DNA of 64,000 bases from CAMDHY01 sp046156265. Lineage in GTDB: Bacteria > Pseudomonadota > Alphaproteobacteria > Rhizobiales > Segnochrobactraceae. This document shows, piece after piece, positions 43,548 through 52,098 of the stretch; position 1 is the first letter of the stretch, and each line of letters begins with the position of its first letter. The translations under genes were made by a program, and so were the position numbers. The stretch is taken from positions 248,001-312,000 of the forward strand of contig NZ_JAWDIR010000045.1 of the NCBI RefSeq assembly GCF_046156265.1. Direction: 5' to 3'. The notes under the pieces are model-generated. The model did no database searches and was not told where the DNA came from. It worked only from the letters and a program-made list of their open reading frames with translations.

Positions 43548-43764
43548 GCGAGGTCTCCGGGCGCCGGGGGCACGATTTTCGTCCGCGGTCGGCTCGGCCC
43601 CACGGACCGAGAGCTTACGGGGGGAGTGTCGTCGTGGTTCAGCGTGTGTGCGGAGGCGCCGCAGGCGGCGACGTGGCCAGCAGCGACGTGGTCGGCGTCA
43701 CTGCCGACGCGGTCGGCACCGCGACGGCCGCCGGTCGGTGGACAGCCGCGGCTGTGTGGCGCTG

Positions 43765-43986
43765 ATGGCGCGGCGCAACGCCAACGGCCCGGTCGCGGCA
43801 AAGGGCGACCTGCCTCAGAAGACCTGCGCGGCGTGCGGCCGGCCGTTCACGTGGCGGCGCAAGTGGGCGCGCGACTGGGAGAGCGTCCGCTTCTGCTCCG
43901 ACCGCTGCCGCGGCGCCGGTGCGGCAGACGGCAAGCAGCCGGACAAAACAACACCGGGCCGCGCGAGGCGGCCCGGTGCGGGATAG
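43765..43986 (+). CDS. DUF2256 zinc-ribbon-like small protein
   Basis: The 73-residue protein has KTCAACGRPFTWRRKWARDW followed by CSDRCRG, the CxxC...CxxxC pattern and RPF/WRRKW core of DUF2256. That family is often found near cryptochrome/photolyase genes, but none is in this window. It is basic and Cys-rich, so zinc binding is likely. The last ~15 codons coincide with a hairpin that serves as terminator on the opposite strand. Upstream (43548-43764) I see no further gene. Confidence 0.8.
   Translation: MARRNANGPVAAKGDLPQKTCAACGRPFTWRRKWARDWESVRFCSDRCRGAGAADGKQPDKTTPGRARRPGAG
43944..43978 (-). terminator. Intrinsic terminator of the B6/BMP operon
   Basis: Plus-strand CACCGGGCCGC (43952-43962), loop GCGAG and GCGGCCCGGTG (43968-43978) form an 11-bp perfect stem. 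On the minus strand it is followed by TTGTTTTGTCC, a U-rich tract, so it is a Rho-independent terminator for leftward transcription. It lies 70 nt after the pyridoxal dehydrogenase stop and inside the 3' end of the convergent DUF2256 gene. Confidence 0.8.
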
Positions 43987-44048
43987 GCTTCCGGCGGGCC
44001 GCACGAGGCGACCCGCTTCGAACGAGCCTCAGGCCGAGGCCCGCGCGG

Positions 44049-44795
44049 TTACCAGCGCACCATGCCGGCGTCGACGTTGAGCGTCTGGCCGGTGATCCAC
44101 TTCGCGTCGTCCGAGGCGAGGAAGGAGACCGCCGCGGCGATGTCGGACGGCTGGCCCTTGCCCGGGAAGGCCTGCAGCATCTCGACGAAGCCGAAGGCTT
44201 CCGCGTGCGGGCTCGCCATCACGCCCTCGGTCTCGGTCAGGCCGGGCGTCACCGCGTTGACGTTGATGGCGTGCTTGCCGAGCTCGGTCGCGAGCGCGCG
44301 GGTGAGGCCGAAGACGCCGCCCTTCGCCGCCACATAGGCCGCCATGTTGGGCGTGCCGGCAAAGATGGTGTTCGACAGGATGTTGACGACGCGGCCACCA
44401 TGGCCCTGCTTGCGCATCAGGTCGGTCGCCGCCCGCGTCATCAGGAAGGCGCCTGTGAGGTTCACCGACAGGATCTTCTGCCAGTGGGCAAGGTCGACCT
44501 CGTCCCAGGCGATGAAGGGCACGATCGAGGCGTTGTTGACGAGGATGTCGAGGTCGCCCGCCGTCTTCATCACCGCCTCGTGCAGGGCCGTCACCTGCGC
44601 CGGATCGGAGACGTCGCAGGCGACCGCGAAGGCGCCATTCGGCAGCTCGGCCGCAACGGCCTTCGCGCCGGCTTCGTTGATGTCGCTGACGCAGACGCGC
44701 GCGCCGTCGGCGGCCAGCCGCACCGCGATCGCCTTGCCGATGCCCTGGGCCGCGCCGGTGACGATCGCCACCTTGCCGGAGAGTTTGCCGCTCAT
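44049..44795 (-). CDS. Pyridoxal 4-dehydrogenase (SDR family)
   Basis: This SDR oxidises pyridoxal with NAD+ to 4-pyridoxolactone in vitamin B6 degradation pathway I. The 248-residue protein has TGAAQGIGKAIA (cofactor), LVNNASIVPFIAWDEVDLAHW, the Ser and YVAAK of the catalytic triad, and WITGQTLNVDAGMVRW at the end. From memory it closely resembles the Mesorhizobium loti enzyme in length and in the NNASIVPF and ASPH.EAFGFVEMLQA segments. The neighbouring aminotransferase and lactonase supply and consume its substrate and product, which strengthens the call. Confidence 0.85.
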   Translation of the reverse strand: MSGKLSGKVAIVTGAAQGIGKAIAVRLAADGARVCVSDINEAGAKAVAAELPNGAFAVACDVSDPAQVTALHEAVMKTAGDLDILVNNASIVPFIAWDEVDLAHWQKILSVNLTGAFLMTRAATDLMRKQGHGGRVVNILSNTIFAGTPNMAAYVAAKGGVFGLTRALATELGKHAINVNAVTPGLTETEGVMASPHAEAFGFVEMLQAFPGKGQPSDIAAAVSFLASDDAKWITGQTLNVDAGMVRW

Positions 44796-44836
44796 GTGAA
44801 GTCCCCTTGCTCGTTCGTAAGTTTGTTGAAGGCGGG

Positions 44837-46012
44837 TCAGAGCCCGGAATCGATGGCGGCCATGGCGGCTGCGACGCCGGCGCCGATGTCCGCCTTGTGG
44901 CCGAGGGCGTTGAGGGCGCCGCCGAGGGCCGCGAGCGCGATCACCGCGTACATCGGCTGCGCCGTCGGCCCCATGTGGCCGATGCGGATGAGGCGCCCGA
45001 GCGTCTCGCCGCGGCCCGACGACACCGTCACGCCGTAGCGGTCGCGCATCGCCGCGCGCAGCGCCGGCTCGTCGACGCCGGCCGGCACCTTCACCGCGGT
45101 GGTGGTCGGGGAGGCGATCGCCTCGCGCGCCGCCCAGATCTCGAGCCCCATCGCCTTGACGCCGGCCCGGCAGGCGGCGGCGGTCGCGGCGTGGCGTGCC
45201 CACACAGCCTCCGGTCCCTCGCCGAGATAGAGGTCGAGGGCGGCGTCGAGGGCGTACATCTCCGACACCGACGGGGTGAACGGGAACGGATGGTCGGCGC
45301 GCCAGGCGTTCTCCCAATCGAGGATCGACAGCATCGACGCGCGCGGGGCGAGCGGATTGGCCTTCATTTTCTCCCAGGCGCGGCGGCTCACCCCCATCAG
45401 CGTCAGGCCGGGAGGGCAGCCGAGGCACTTGTTCGGCCCTGTGACGAAGATGTCGGAGGAGGAGGCGACGGGATCGACGTCCATGCCGCCGAACGACGAC
45501 ACCGCATCGACCAGAAGGTAGGCCCCGTGCTTCGCCACGATCGCGCCGATCGCGTCGATCGGGTTGATGGTGCCCGACGGCGTATCGTGGTGGCAGACGG
45601 CGACGACCTTGATGTCCGGCCGCTCGGCGAAGGCCTTCTCGACCGAGGCCGGATCGATCGCCTGGTTGTAGGGCACCTCGATCTCGACGAGTTCCTTGCA
45701 GTAGCGCTTCGCCCACCAACCGAAGCCCTTGCCGTAGACGCCAGAGGCGAGGTTCAGCACCACGTCGTCCGCGGCTATCAGCGAGGCGGCGGCGGCCTCG
45801 AGGCCGAGCACCGGCTCGCCCTGCAGGATCACCGGCACGTCCGGCGTCTTCAGGGCCTTTTGCGCCTTGAGCGCGGTCGCCTCATAGAAGGCCTGGAAGG
45901 CCGGGTCATAGTCGTACCAGACGGTGCGCGAGAGGGCCCGCAGCACCGCCGGATAGGCGTCCACCGGCCCCGAGGTGAGGGTGAACACCGGCTCCGAGAT
46001 CGTCTTCGTCAT
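44837..46012 (-). CDS. Pyridoxamine-pyruvate aminotransferase
   Basis: This class V, fold-type I aminotransferase interconverts pyridoxamine and pyruvate with pyridoxal and alanine, using its substrate in place of a bound cofactor. The 391-residue protein has FTLTSGPVDAYPAVLRALSR, CHHDTPSGTINPIDAIG, LLVDAVSSFGGMDVD and the Schiff-base lysine K195 in VTGPNKCLGCPPG. Length and motifs fit the Mesorhizobium loti enzyme better than alanine-glyoxylate aminotransferase. It is 41 nt upstream of the pyridoxal dehydrogenase gene. Confidence 0.85.
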   Translation of the reverse strand: MTKTISEPVFTLTSGPVDAYPAVLRALSRTVWYDYDPAFQAFYEATALKAQKALKTPDVPVILQGEPVLGLEAAAASLIAADDVVLNLASGVYGKGFGWWAKRYCKELVEIEVPYNQAIDPASVEKAFAERPDIKVVAVCHHDTPSGTINPIDAIGAIVAKHGAYLLVDAVSSFGGMDVDPVASSSDIFVTGPNKCLGCPPGLTLMGVSRRAWEKMKANPLAPRASMLSILDWENAWRADHPFPFTPSVSEMYALDAALDLYLGEGPEAVWARHAATAAACRAGVKAMGLEIWAAREAIASPTTTAVKVPAGVDEPALRAAMRDRYGVTVSSGRGETLGRLIRIGHMGPTAQPMYAVIALAALGGALNALGHKADIGAGVAAAMAAIDSGL

Positions 46013-46115
46013 CGCCCTGCCCCGTCTTTCGTTGTCGCGCGTCGGCCGGCGTGCCGGCCGCGCCAGCTAAACCTTTTGTGGTCAGCTCGTGCCGCCTGCC
46101 CCGCCTTAACTTCAT

Positions 46116-46220
46116 CCGTCATCACCCGGCTTGACCGGGTGATCCATCCAGCATCGCAGCGTCGCGATCGTGATGGATGGCCCGGTCAAGCCGGGCCATG
46201 ACGATGGAGAGGGAAGTGGC
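46116..46220. repeat. BIME/REP-like palindromic repeat, copy 1
   Basis: A 105-bp unit made of two facing palindromes. The left (46119-46150) centres on ACCCGGCTTGACCGGGT, and the right centres on GGCCCGGTCAAGCCGGGCC. They are joined by gcatcgcagcgtcgcgatcg. Such extragenic palindromes are common and dispersed in Hyphomicrobiales genomes. It could form a large cruciform or stable RNA hairpins within the operon transcript. Confidence 0.85.
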
Positions 46221-46272
46221 ACTAACCAAGCGCCACCGCGCCGCCCGCCTGTTGCCCCACTCCCTCCCCTCT

Positions 46273-46377
46273 CCGTCATCGCCCGGCTCGACCGGGCGAT
46301 CCATCCCACATCGCAGCGTCGCGGCCCTGATGGATGGCCCGGTCAAGCCGGGCCATGACGGCAGAGAGGGAAGTGGC
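46273..46377. repeat. BIME/REP-like palindromic repeat, copy 2
   Basis: A second unit of exactly the same length and layout as copy 1, starting ccgtcatcgcccggctcgac and ending gggccatgacggcagagagg plus gaagtggc. It is in the same orientation and differs from copy 1 at a modest number of positions, mostly in the left palindrome and linker. It ends 40 bp from the lactonase stop. Confidence 0.85.
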
Positions 46378-46416
46378 GGAGAGGAGAGCGCCGGAGGCCG
46401 CGTCCTCAGAAGCCCC

Positions 46417-47223
46417 TCACCCGTAGAACTGAATCCCCGTCTTGTAGGTCTTGAAGTTTTCCATGTCGTGCGAATACATCAGGTCCGCGCCGTGCTTCTC
46501 GGCGAGCGCCTTCAGCTTGCGCATCGAGGCGACGCCGGCGACCGGGTCGATGTGGAACGACGCCTGGTTCAACGTCTTGAGGCTCTGCTCGGTGTATGCG
46601 GCGTCGATGGTGAAGAGGATCGGCTTGCGGGTGCCGAACTCGACGAGCAGGCTGTAGTTTCCGATGGCGTGGCCGGGCGTGTAGATCAGGTGCACGCCCT
46701 TGGCGAGTTCGACGTCGCCGTCGATGCCCTCGAACCGCGAGTTCGCCACCGTCGTGCCGGGCAGCAGCTGGTCGGTCTTGCCGCGCGCCTCGGCCGCCTC
46801 GGCCGAGAAGGACAGGTCGGAGTAGCCCAGCACCTCGAAGGGCTCCGGGTTGCAGGCCTGCGCAACCTCCTTGGCGTGGCAGATCTTCTTGGCGTGCGGG
46901 AAGTACTTGTTGCCGCCGCAGTGGTCGAAGTGGAAGTGCGAGTTGACGACGACGCCGATGTCCTTCGGCTCCAGCCCGAGCAGCTTGAGGGCGCCGGGAA
47001 TGGTCTGCTCCGGCGTCTGGATCGGCTTCTCGAAGGCGAGCACCTTCATGACGTGGTCGTAGTCGTAGCCGGTGTCGATGAGGAACCGGCCCTCGGCGTG
47101 CTCGATCAGGATCGAGTAGACCGGGAAGCGGATCTCGCCGCCGGGCCCGCGGTTCCAGTAGACGTGGAAGCCGTCGAGCACGAGCGAGCCGCCGTCGAGC
47201 AGGTAGACTTTCGTGTCGGCCAT
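46417..47223 (-). CDS. 4-Pyridoxolactonase (metallo-beta-lactamase fold)
   Basis: This enzyme opens 4-pyridoxolactone to 4-pyridoxate. The 268-residue protein has the dinuclear zinc motif HFHFDH (H96, H98, D100, H101), later TPGHAIGNYSLL and TIDAAYT ligands, and ends YSHDMENFKTYKTGIQFYG. Length and many segments (SLVLDGFHVYWNRGPGGE, IDTGYDYDHVMKVL) match what I recall of the Mesorhizobium loti enzyme. It lies between the ABC permease and the aminotransferase in the same direction. Confidence 0.88.
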   Translation of the reverse strand: MADTKVYLLDGGSLVLDGFHVYWNRGPGGEIRFPVYSILIEHAEGRFLIDTGYDYDHVMKVLAFEKPIQTPEQTIPGALKLLGLEPKDIGVVVNSHFHFDHCGGNKYFPHAKKICHAKEVAQACNPEPFEVLGYSDLSFSAEAAEARGKTDQLLPGTTVANSRFEGIDGDVELAKGVHLIYTPGHAIGNYSLLVEFGTRKPILFTIDAAYTEQSLKTLNQASFHIDPVAGVASMRKLKALAEKHGADLMYSHDMENFKTYKTGIQFYG

Positions 47224-47268
47224 GGTCTGCTCCCTCTTGTCAGTTTCGTCGATGTTCTCAGGCGGGCC

Positions 47269-48204
47269 TCAGCGGGCGCCGCGCACGTAGGGCAGGCCGA
47301 GCGCCGCCGGCAGGCTGGCGCGGCGGCCGAAGATGACGAGCACAGCCATCACCGCCGCGAACGGCAGCATCTGGATGACATCGGTCGGGATGTTGACGCC
47401 GGCCACCTGCAGCGCCGTCGTCATCGACAGGCAGGCGCCGAAGATCAGCGCGCCAGCGAGCACCCACAGCGGCCGGCCACGGGCGAGCATGGCGAGCACG
47501 ATGCCAATGAAGCCAGCGCCGCCGGTCATGAACGGGATGAACAGCCCGGCGCCGATGTTGGCCATGAACGCCCCGCCGACGCCCGCCATCACCCCGGTGG
47601 CCAGCACTGCCACGGTGCGCGTCGTCACCACGTCGACGCCGGCGACGTCGAGCGCCGCCGGCTTGTCGCCGGCCGCCTGCAGGTCGAGGCCGAGGTTCGT
47701 GCGGCGGTAGACGAAGGCCATCACCGCCACCATCGCGATCGCGAGGTAGACGATCGGGTGGCGGTCGAACAGCGCCGGCCCGAGGATCGGGATCTCCGAC
47801 AGCACCGGGATCGGCAGGCTGCCGGCGGCATCGAGGCGCGGATAGGTGCGGCCGAACTGGAAGTGGTGGAGGAGCGCCGTCAGGCCCTCGACGCCAAGCG
47901 TCAGCGCGATGCCGACGACGATCTGGTTGAGGCCGTGGCGCACGCAGAGGAGCGCCATGACGAGGGCGACCGCCGCCCCGCCGGCAGCACCTCCGGCAAA
48001 GCCCAGCCACAGCGAGGAGGAATAGAAGGCCGCGACGAAGCCGACATAGGCGCCGGCGAGCATCATCCCCTCGATGCCGATGTTGAGCACGCCCGCCTTC
48101 TCCGACACCTGCTCGCCGAGGCCGGCGAGAAGCAGCGGAATGCCGGCGCTGATCGCGCCGAAGACGAGCGAGGTGAGGAAGGCGTCGGTGAGAAGGCCCT
48201 GCAT
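47269..48204 (-). CDS. BMP-type ABC transporter permease 2
   Basis: The 311-residue integral membrane protein belongs to the BPL_transp_2 (branched-chain/nucleoside) permease family, with about eight to nine spans. EKAGVLNIGIEGMMLAGAYVGF and LARGRPLWVLAGALIFGACL are typical of the second permease of BMP-type importers (YufQ/NupQ-like). The ATG at 48204 is 9 nt after the stop of the first permease gene. Its context with B6-degradation enzymes suggests a B6 vitamer or related substrate, but the family mostly imports nucleosides. Confidence 0.88.
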   Translation of the reverse strand: MQGLLTDAFLTSLVFGAISAGIPLLLAGLGEQVSEKAGVLNIGIEGMMLAGAYVGFVAAFYSSSLWLGFAGGAAGGAAVALVMALLCVRHGLNQIVVGIALTLGVEGLTALLHHFQFGRTYPRLDAAGSLPIPVLSEIPILGPALFDRHPIVYLAIAMVAVMAFVYRRTNLGLDLQAAGDKPAALDVAGVDVVTTRTVAVLATGVMAGVGGAFMANIGAGLFIPFMTGGAGFIGIVLAMLARGRPLWVLAGALIFGACLSMTTALQVAGVNIPTDVIQMLPFAAVMAVLVIFGRRASLPAALGLPYVRGAR

Positions 48205-48213
48205 GACGGTGCC

Positions 48214-49308
48214 TCAGGCCTTTCCGGCGGCGCGGCGCTTGTGGTCGACATACTCGACGACGGCGAGCAGGATCAGGATGATCGCCATCAGCACGAGGGT
48301 GAAGAAGTGCGGCACGCCGAGCCGCCGCGCCGCGCTCTCGCCGCCGATCGACAGCACCGAGAAGGCGAAGACGTAGGCGATCGCCGCAAAGCCGTTGAGG
48401 CGGGCGAGGAAGACGAGCGGCACCACGGCGAGGCCGTAGGCGGGGTTCCAGTCGGCCCGGACGTTGCCATGCACGCCGAGGATCTCGACTGCGCCGGCGA
48501 GGCCGGCGAGCGCCGCGGAGATGGCGAACACCGCCACCGTGAGCTTCGCCACCGGCAGGCCGGCGTGGACCGCGGCGCGGGGGTTGGCGCCGACCACCCT
48601 GAGCTTCAGCCCGAACGCCGTCTTCGTCATCATCAGGTGGACGGCGATCACCGCCACGAGGCCGATGAGGAGGCCGCTCGAGACCGTCGTGTCGAGGAGG
48701 CGCGGCAGCCGGTCGGCGACCGGCAGCGTGCGCGTCTGCGGCACCGTCGTGCCGGGGTCGAGGAAGAGAAGCTTCACCAGCACGTTGGCGAAGGAGACGC
48801 CGAGAAAGGTCATCATCAGCGTCGTGATGATCTCGTTGACGCCCTGGTAGGCGCGCAAGAGCGCCGGCACCACCGACCACAGCGCACCCACGACGCCGGC
48901 GACGACGAAGCACAGCACCAGCGTCAGCCAGCCCGGCAGCGTGCCGATCAGCGCCGGGGCGAGCGCGCCGGCGGCCACCGCGGCGAGCAGGAACTGGCCG
49001 TCGATGCCGAGGTTCCAGATGCCGGCGCGGAAGGCGACGATCAGGCTCGCGGCGAGCAGCAGCAGCGGCGCCATCCGCGTCAGCGTCTGCTGCAGGCCGA
49101 GCCCGTTGAACAGCCCGCGCTCCAGCACGAAGCCGTAGTAGGCGAGCGGGTCGACGCCGAGCGCCAGCAGGATCGCGCCGGCGATGACGAGAGCGGCGAG
49201 GATCGGCGCGACGGACAGAAGCAGGATGCGGGTGAGCGCGGCGCTGCGCTCGCCGCGGCGGCCGCCATCGGCGCCGCGCGGCGCGGTCTCGGCGGTCTCG
49301 ACGCTCAC
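48214..49308 (-). CDS. BMP-type ABC transporter permease 1
   Basis: The 364-residue permease (BPL_transp_2 family, YufP/NupP-like) has about nine to ten hydrophobic spans and the family stretches FRAGIWNLGIDGQFLLAAVAAG, LRAYQGVNEIITTLMM and LRVVGANPRAAVHAG. The GTG at 49308 overlaps the ATPase stop as GTGA. It would pair with the permease at 47269 to form the membrane channel. Confidence 0.88.
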   Translation of the reverse strand: MSVETAETAPRGADGGRRGERSAALTRILLLSVAPILAALVIAGAILLALGVDPLAYYGFVLERGLFNGLGLQQTLTRMAPLLLLAASLIVAFRAGIWNLGIDGQFLLAAVAAGALAPALIGTLPGWLTLVLCFVVAGVVGALWSVVPALLRAYQGVNEIITTLMMTFLGVSFANVLVKLLFLDPGTTVPQTRTLPVADRLPRLLDTTVSSGLLIGLVAVIAVHLMMTKTAFGLKLRVVGANPRAAVHAGLPVAKLTVAVFAISAALAGLAGAVEILGVHGNVRADWNPAYGLAVVPLVFLARLNGFAAIAYVFAFSVLSIGGESAARRLGVPHFFTLVLMAIILILLAVVEYVDHKRRAAGKA

Positions 49309-50885
49309 GACACCGCTCCGATCATCAGCTCGCCGACGCGCAGGCGGGCACCCTCGTCGTTGCCGACGATGCCGGCGAGGCGGCCGCGCGCCATCACGGC
49401 GATGCGGTCGGAGAGTTCGATCAGCTCGTCGAGCTCGGTGGAGATCAGGAGCACGGCGATCCCCTGGCCGGCGATGTCGCGGATGCGCCGGCGCGAGGCG
49501 CGGATGTTCTGCACGTCGAGCCCGTAGGTCGGCTTGTTGAAGACGACGACGCGGGCCCCGTCGGCGAGCTCGCGGGCGAGCAGCACCTTCTGGATGTTGC
49601 CGCCCGACAGCTTGCCGATCGGCGTCTCGATGCTCGGCGTACGCACGTCGTAGCGCTTGACGAGCTCTTCGGCGTGGGTGGCGATCTCGCCCGGCCGCTC
49701 CATGCCGCCCGACCAGTAGGGCGCAGCACCGATGCGCTTCAGGAGGAGGTTGAGCGAGATCGGGAAGGTGCCGACGGTGCCTTCCGACAGGCGGTCGTCA
49801 GTGAGGTAGCGCAGGCCCGCGCGGGTGCGGGCGCCGACGTCGAGGCGGTCGACCGGCTTGCCGTCGACCAGCACGCTGCCGGCGGTCGCGGCACGTTGCC
49901 CGGCGATCGCCTCGGCGAGCTGCTTCTGGCCGTTGCCGTCGATGCCGGCGATGCCGAGGATCTCGCCCGGTGCGATGTCGAAGGAGACGTCCTCGACGCC
50001 GACGATGCCGGCGCCGCCGGAAACGGTGAGGTTACGCACCGACAAGAGCGGCGCGGCCGGGGCCAGCGTGCGGGCGACATGCGGCTCGGCGTCGGGATCG
50101 CTCGCGCCGGCGCCGAACATCAGCCGGACGATCTCTTCCGTCGCCGCCGCCTCGTCCAGGGCCCGCAGGCGCTCCGGGGCGATCTCGCCGACCTTGCGGC
50201 CGAGGCGGAGCACCGAGATGCGGTCGCCGAAGCGGAAGGCCTCGCCGAGCTTGTGGGTAATGAAGACGACGGCGAGGCCGCGGGCGACGAGGCGGCGCAT
50301 TAGTGCACCGAGCTCGTCGATGCCCTTCGGCGTCAACATCGAGGTCGCCTCGTCGAGGATCAGCACGCGGCTGTCGCGGAGCAGCGCGCGGACGATCTCG
50401 ACCTGCTGCTGCTCGCCGAGCGACAGCTCGCCGGTGACGGCCTCGAGGTCGACGGCGAGGCCGAAGCTGTCGGTGATGGCGGCGACCTTGGCGGCGAGGC
50501 TCGCCTTGTCCGGGCGCTGCCACCAGGGCGCGCCGAGGATGAGGTTCTCGGCCACGGTCAGCGTCGGCACCAGCATGACGTGCTGGAACACCGTGCCGAT
50601 GCCGAGCGCGAGCGCATGGCGCGGCGAGGTGATGCGCTGCGGCCGCCCGTCGACGCGGATCTCGCCTTCGTCGGGTTCCTGCAGGCCGGAGAGGATGCCG
50701 ATCAAAGTCGATTTGCCGGCGCCGTTCTCGCCGAGCAGCACGTGCACCTCGCCCGGGCGGAGCGCGAGATCGACCCGGTCGTTGGCGACGACCCCGGGGA
50801 AGCGCTTCGTCACCTCGACGAGCTCGACGAGCGGGACGGCAGGGGCTGCGGCGCTCGCCGCGCGTGCCGTGGCGGCAGGCGTCAT
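49305..50885 (-). CDS. BMP-type ABC transporter ATPase (duplicated ABC domains)
   Basis: The 526-residue protein holds two ABC domains, as in YufO/NupO and sugar importers. The first has Walker A LGENGAGKSTLIG, signature LSLGEQQQVEIVRAL and Walker B VLILDEATSML. The second has a degenerate Walker A (GIAGIDGNGQKQLAEAIAG) and signature KLSGGNIQKVLLAREL. The ATG at 50885 gives the usual length. It lies between binding-protein and permease genes. Confidence 0.92.
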   Translation of the reverse strand: MTPAATARAASAAAPAVPLVELVEVTKRFPGVVANDRVDLALRPGEVHVLLGENGAGKSTLIGILSGLQEPDEGEIRVDGRPQRITSPRHALALGIGTVFQHVMLVPTLTVAENLILGAPWWQRPDKASLAAKVAAITDSFGLAVDLEAVTGELSLGEQQQVEIVRALLRDSRVLILDEATSMLTPKGIDELGALMRRLVARGLAVVFITHKLGEAFRFGDRISVLRLGRKVGEIAPERLRALDEAAATEEIVRLMFGAGASDPDAEPHVARTLAPAAPLLSVRNLTVSGGAGIVGVEDVSFDIAPGEILGIAGIDGNGQKQLAEAIAGQRAATAGSVLVDGKPVDRLDVGARTRAGLRYLTDDRLSEGTVGTFPISLNLLLKRIGAAPYWSGGMERPGEIATHAEELVKRYDVRTPSIETPIGKLSGGNIQKVLLARELADGARVVVFNKPTYGLDVQNIRASRRRIRDIAGQGIAVLLISTELDELIELSDRIAVMARGRLAGIVGNDEGARLRVGELMIGAVS

Positions 50886-50971
50886 GGTCTGCGGTCTTTC
50901 CAGTCTCGGGTCGTGATCTGCATCTGCCGCGTGCCCGGATCGGCGGGCCGGCAATGGCTCAAAGGCGCGGC

Positions 50972-50996
50972 CCCGGCGGGCACGAGGCCCGCCGGG
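50972..50996 (-). terminator. Hairpin between BMP binding-protein and ATPase genes
   Basis: CCCGGCGGGC (50972-50981), loop ACGAG, GCCCGCCGGG (50987-50996) is a perfect 10-bp stem 27 nt after the binding-protein stop. On the minus strand it is followed by only three U residues, so it probably acts as a partial terminator or 3' stabiliser that keeps binding-protein mRNA in excess over transporter mRNA. Confidence 0.55.
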
Positions 50997-51023
50997 ACGC
51001 TCAATGGTGGGGTCGGGCGCCGA

Positions 51024-52055
51024 TCAGGGAGCCGCGACGTCCGTCATCATGGCGCGCACCTTGGCGGCGTCGAACTCCGGCGTCACCGTGATCTTGCCGG
51101 CGATCATCTCGTCCTTCAGCGCCATCACTTCCGCCCACTTGTCGGCGGGCAGGTTCTTCGTCTCGAGCAGCTTCACCGAGCCGTCGGCGAGGCCGATGGC
51201 GTAGCTCTTGGTGCCGAACTTGTCGGCCTTCAGGTCCTCGATCATGGCGACGTAGACCGGCGTCATGTCCCAGACGACCGAGGTCAGGAGGTTGCCCTTG
51301 TCGAGCGAGCTCTTGTCACCGATCACGTCGATGAAGAACACCTTCCCGCCGTCGGTCGCCGGGGTGGTCTCGACCGCCTGCAGCATGCCGAAGGACGAGC
51401 CGTTGCCCTGGCCGAAGATCACGTCGGCGCCGGCGGCGATGACCGACTCCGTCACGCGCTTGCCGCCCGCGGCGTCGGCATAGGCAGCCGGGCCGATCAC
51501 GGCGTAGCGGATCTTGACGTCGGGGTTCTCCGCCTTGACGCCCTCGGCGAAGCCGGCCGACTGCGAGTTCCACGACGGGGGCTCACCGGAGACGACGACG
51601 CCGACGGTGCCGGTGCGCGTCACCTTGGCGGCGAGACGGCCGGCTAGGTAGGCGCCCTCGTGGCCCGACAGCGTGTAGTCGGCGACGAGGCCGGGCTTCA
51701 GGCCCGTGGGCGTGTCGACGATCGCCACCGGGACCTTGGTCTCCTCGGCGATCTCGGGGGCGGCGGTGTTGTAGCCGGAGGCATGCGCGATCATCAGCCC
51801 GACGCCGTCGGCGGCGAGCTCGCGCAGCGTCGGCCGCACGTCGCCATAGCCGAGGCCCTCGGCGACGACCACCTCGACGCCGGTCTTCTCGCCGGCCGCC
51901 TTGGCGGCGTCGACGCCCTGCTGGTTCCAGCCGAAGTCCGTCCCCTGCTCCGGCGTGAGCACCGCGATCGACTTCACTTCGGCGGCGTTGACCGCGCCGA
52001 ACGACAACGCCAGCGCGATCGCACTGACGCTCAGCTTCAAGCCCTTCATCCTCAT
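51024..52055 (-). CDS. BMP-family (PnrA-like) periplasmic substrate-binding protein
   Basis: The 343-residue protein has an N-terminal signal peptide (MRMKGLKLSVSAIALALSFG, probable cleavage after VNA-A) and the BMP domain with DFGWNQQGVDAAK, GYGDVRPTLRELAADG, GHEGAYLAGRLAAKVT and a C-terminal GKITVTPEFD. BMP proteins mostly bind nucleosides or purine-like compounds. This one heads an operon that ends in three B6-degradation enzymes, so a pyridoxine-type ligand is plausible. The ATG at 52055 has AGGGGAG 6 nt upstream. Confidence 0.88.
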   Translation of the reverse strand: MRMKGLKLSVSAIALALSFGAVNAAEVKSIAVLTPEQGTDFGWNQQGVDAAKAAGEKTGVEVVVAEGLGYGDVRPTLRELAADGVGLMIAHASGYNTAAPEIAEETKVPVAIVDTPTGLKPGLVADYTLSGHEGAYLAGRLAAKVTRTGTVGVVVSGEPPSWNSQSAGFAEGVKAENPDVKIRYAVIGPAAYADAAGGKRVTESVIAAGADVIFGQGNGSSFGMLQAVETTPATDGGKVFFIDVIGDKSSLDKGNLLTSVVWDMTPVYVAMIEDLKADKFGTKSYAIGLADGSVKLLETKNLPADKWAEVMALKDEMIAGKITVTPEFDAAKVRAMMTDVAAP

Positions 52056-52098
52056 CTCCCACTCCCCTGTCCGCGATGGCGATACCGCATCGGCCGCC

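Larger units (their letters stand above)
46013..46416. other. 404-nt intergenic stretch with repeat pair, no gene
   Basis: Between the aminotransferase and lactonase genes there is no supported coding sequence. Short open frames here all come from the palindromic repeats. The stretch holds two 105-bp repeat copies (listed separately) and, next to the aminotransferase start, the short inverted repeat gtcggccggc/gccggccgc. No terminator with a U-tract is evident, so leftward read-through is possible. Confidence 0.7.

Noticed and set aside
46112..46358. Short overlapping frames in the lactonase/aminotransferase gap
   Set aside because: All are generated by the paired palindromic repeats (repeated GPSI, MDGPVKPGHD type words) and are not genes.
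46177..49527. 1116-codon rightward open frame over the lactonase and ABC permease genes
   Set aside because: It starts inside the palindromic repeat and its Arg/Asp/Glu/His-rich translation is the complement of four well-supported leftward genes.
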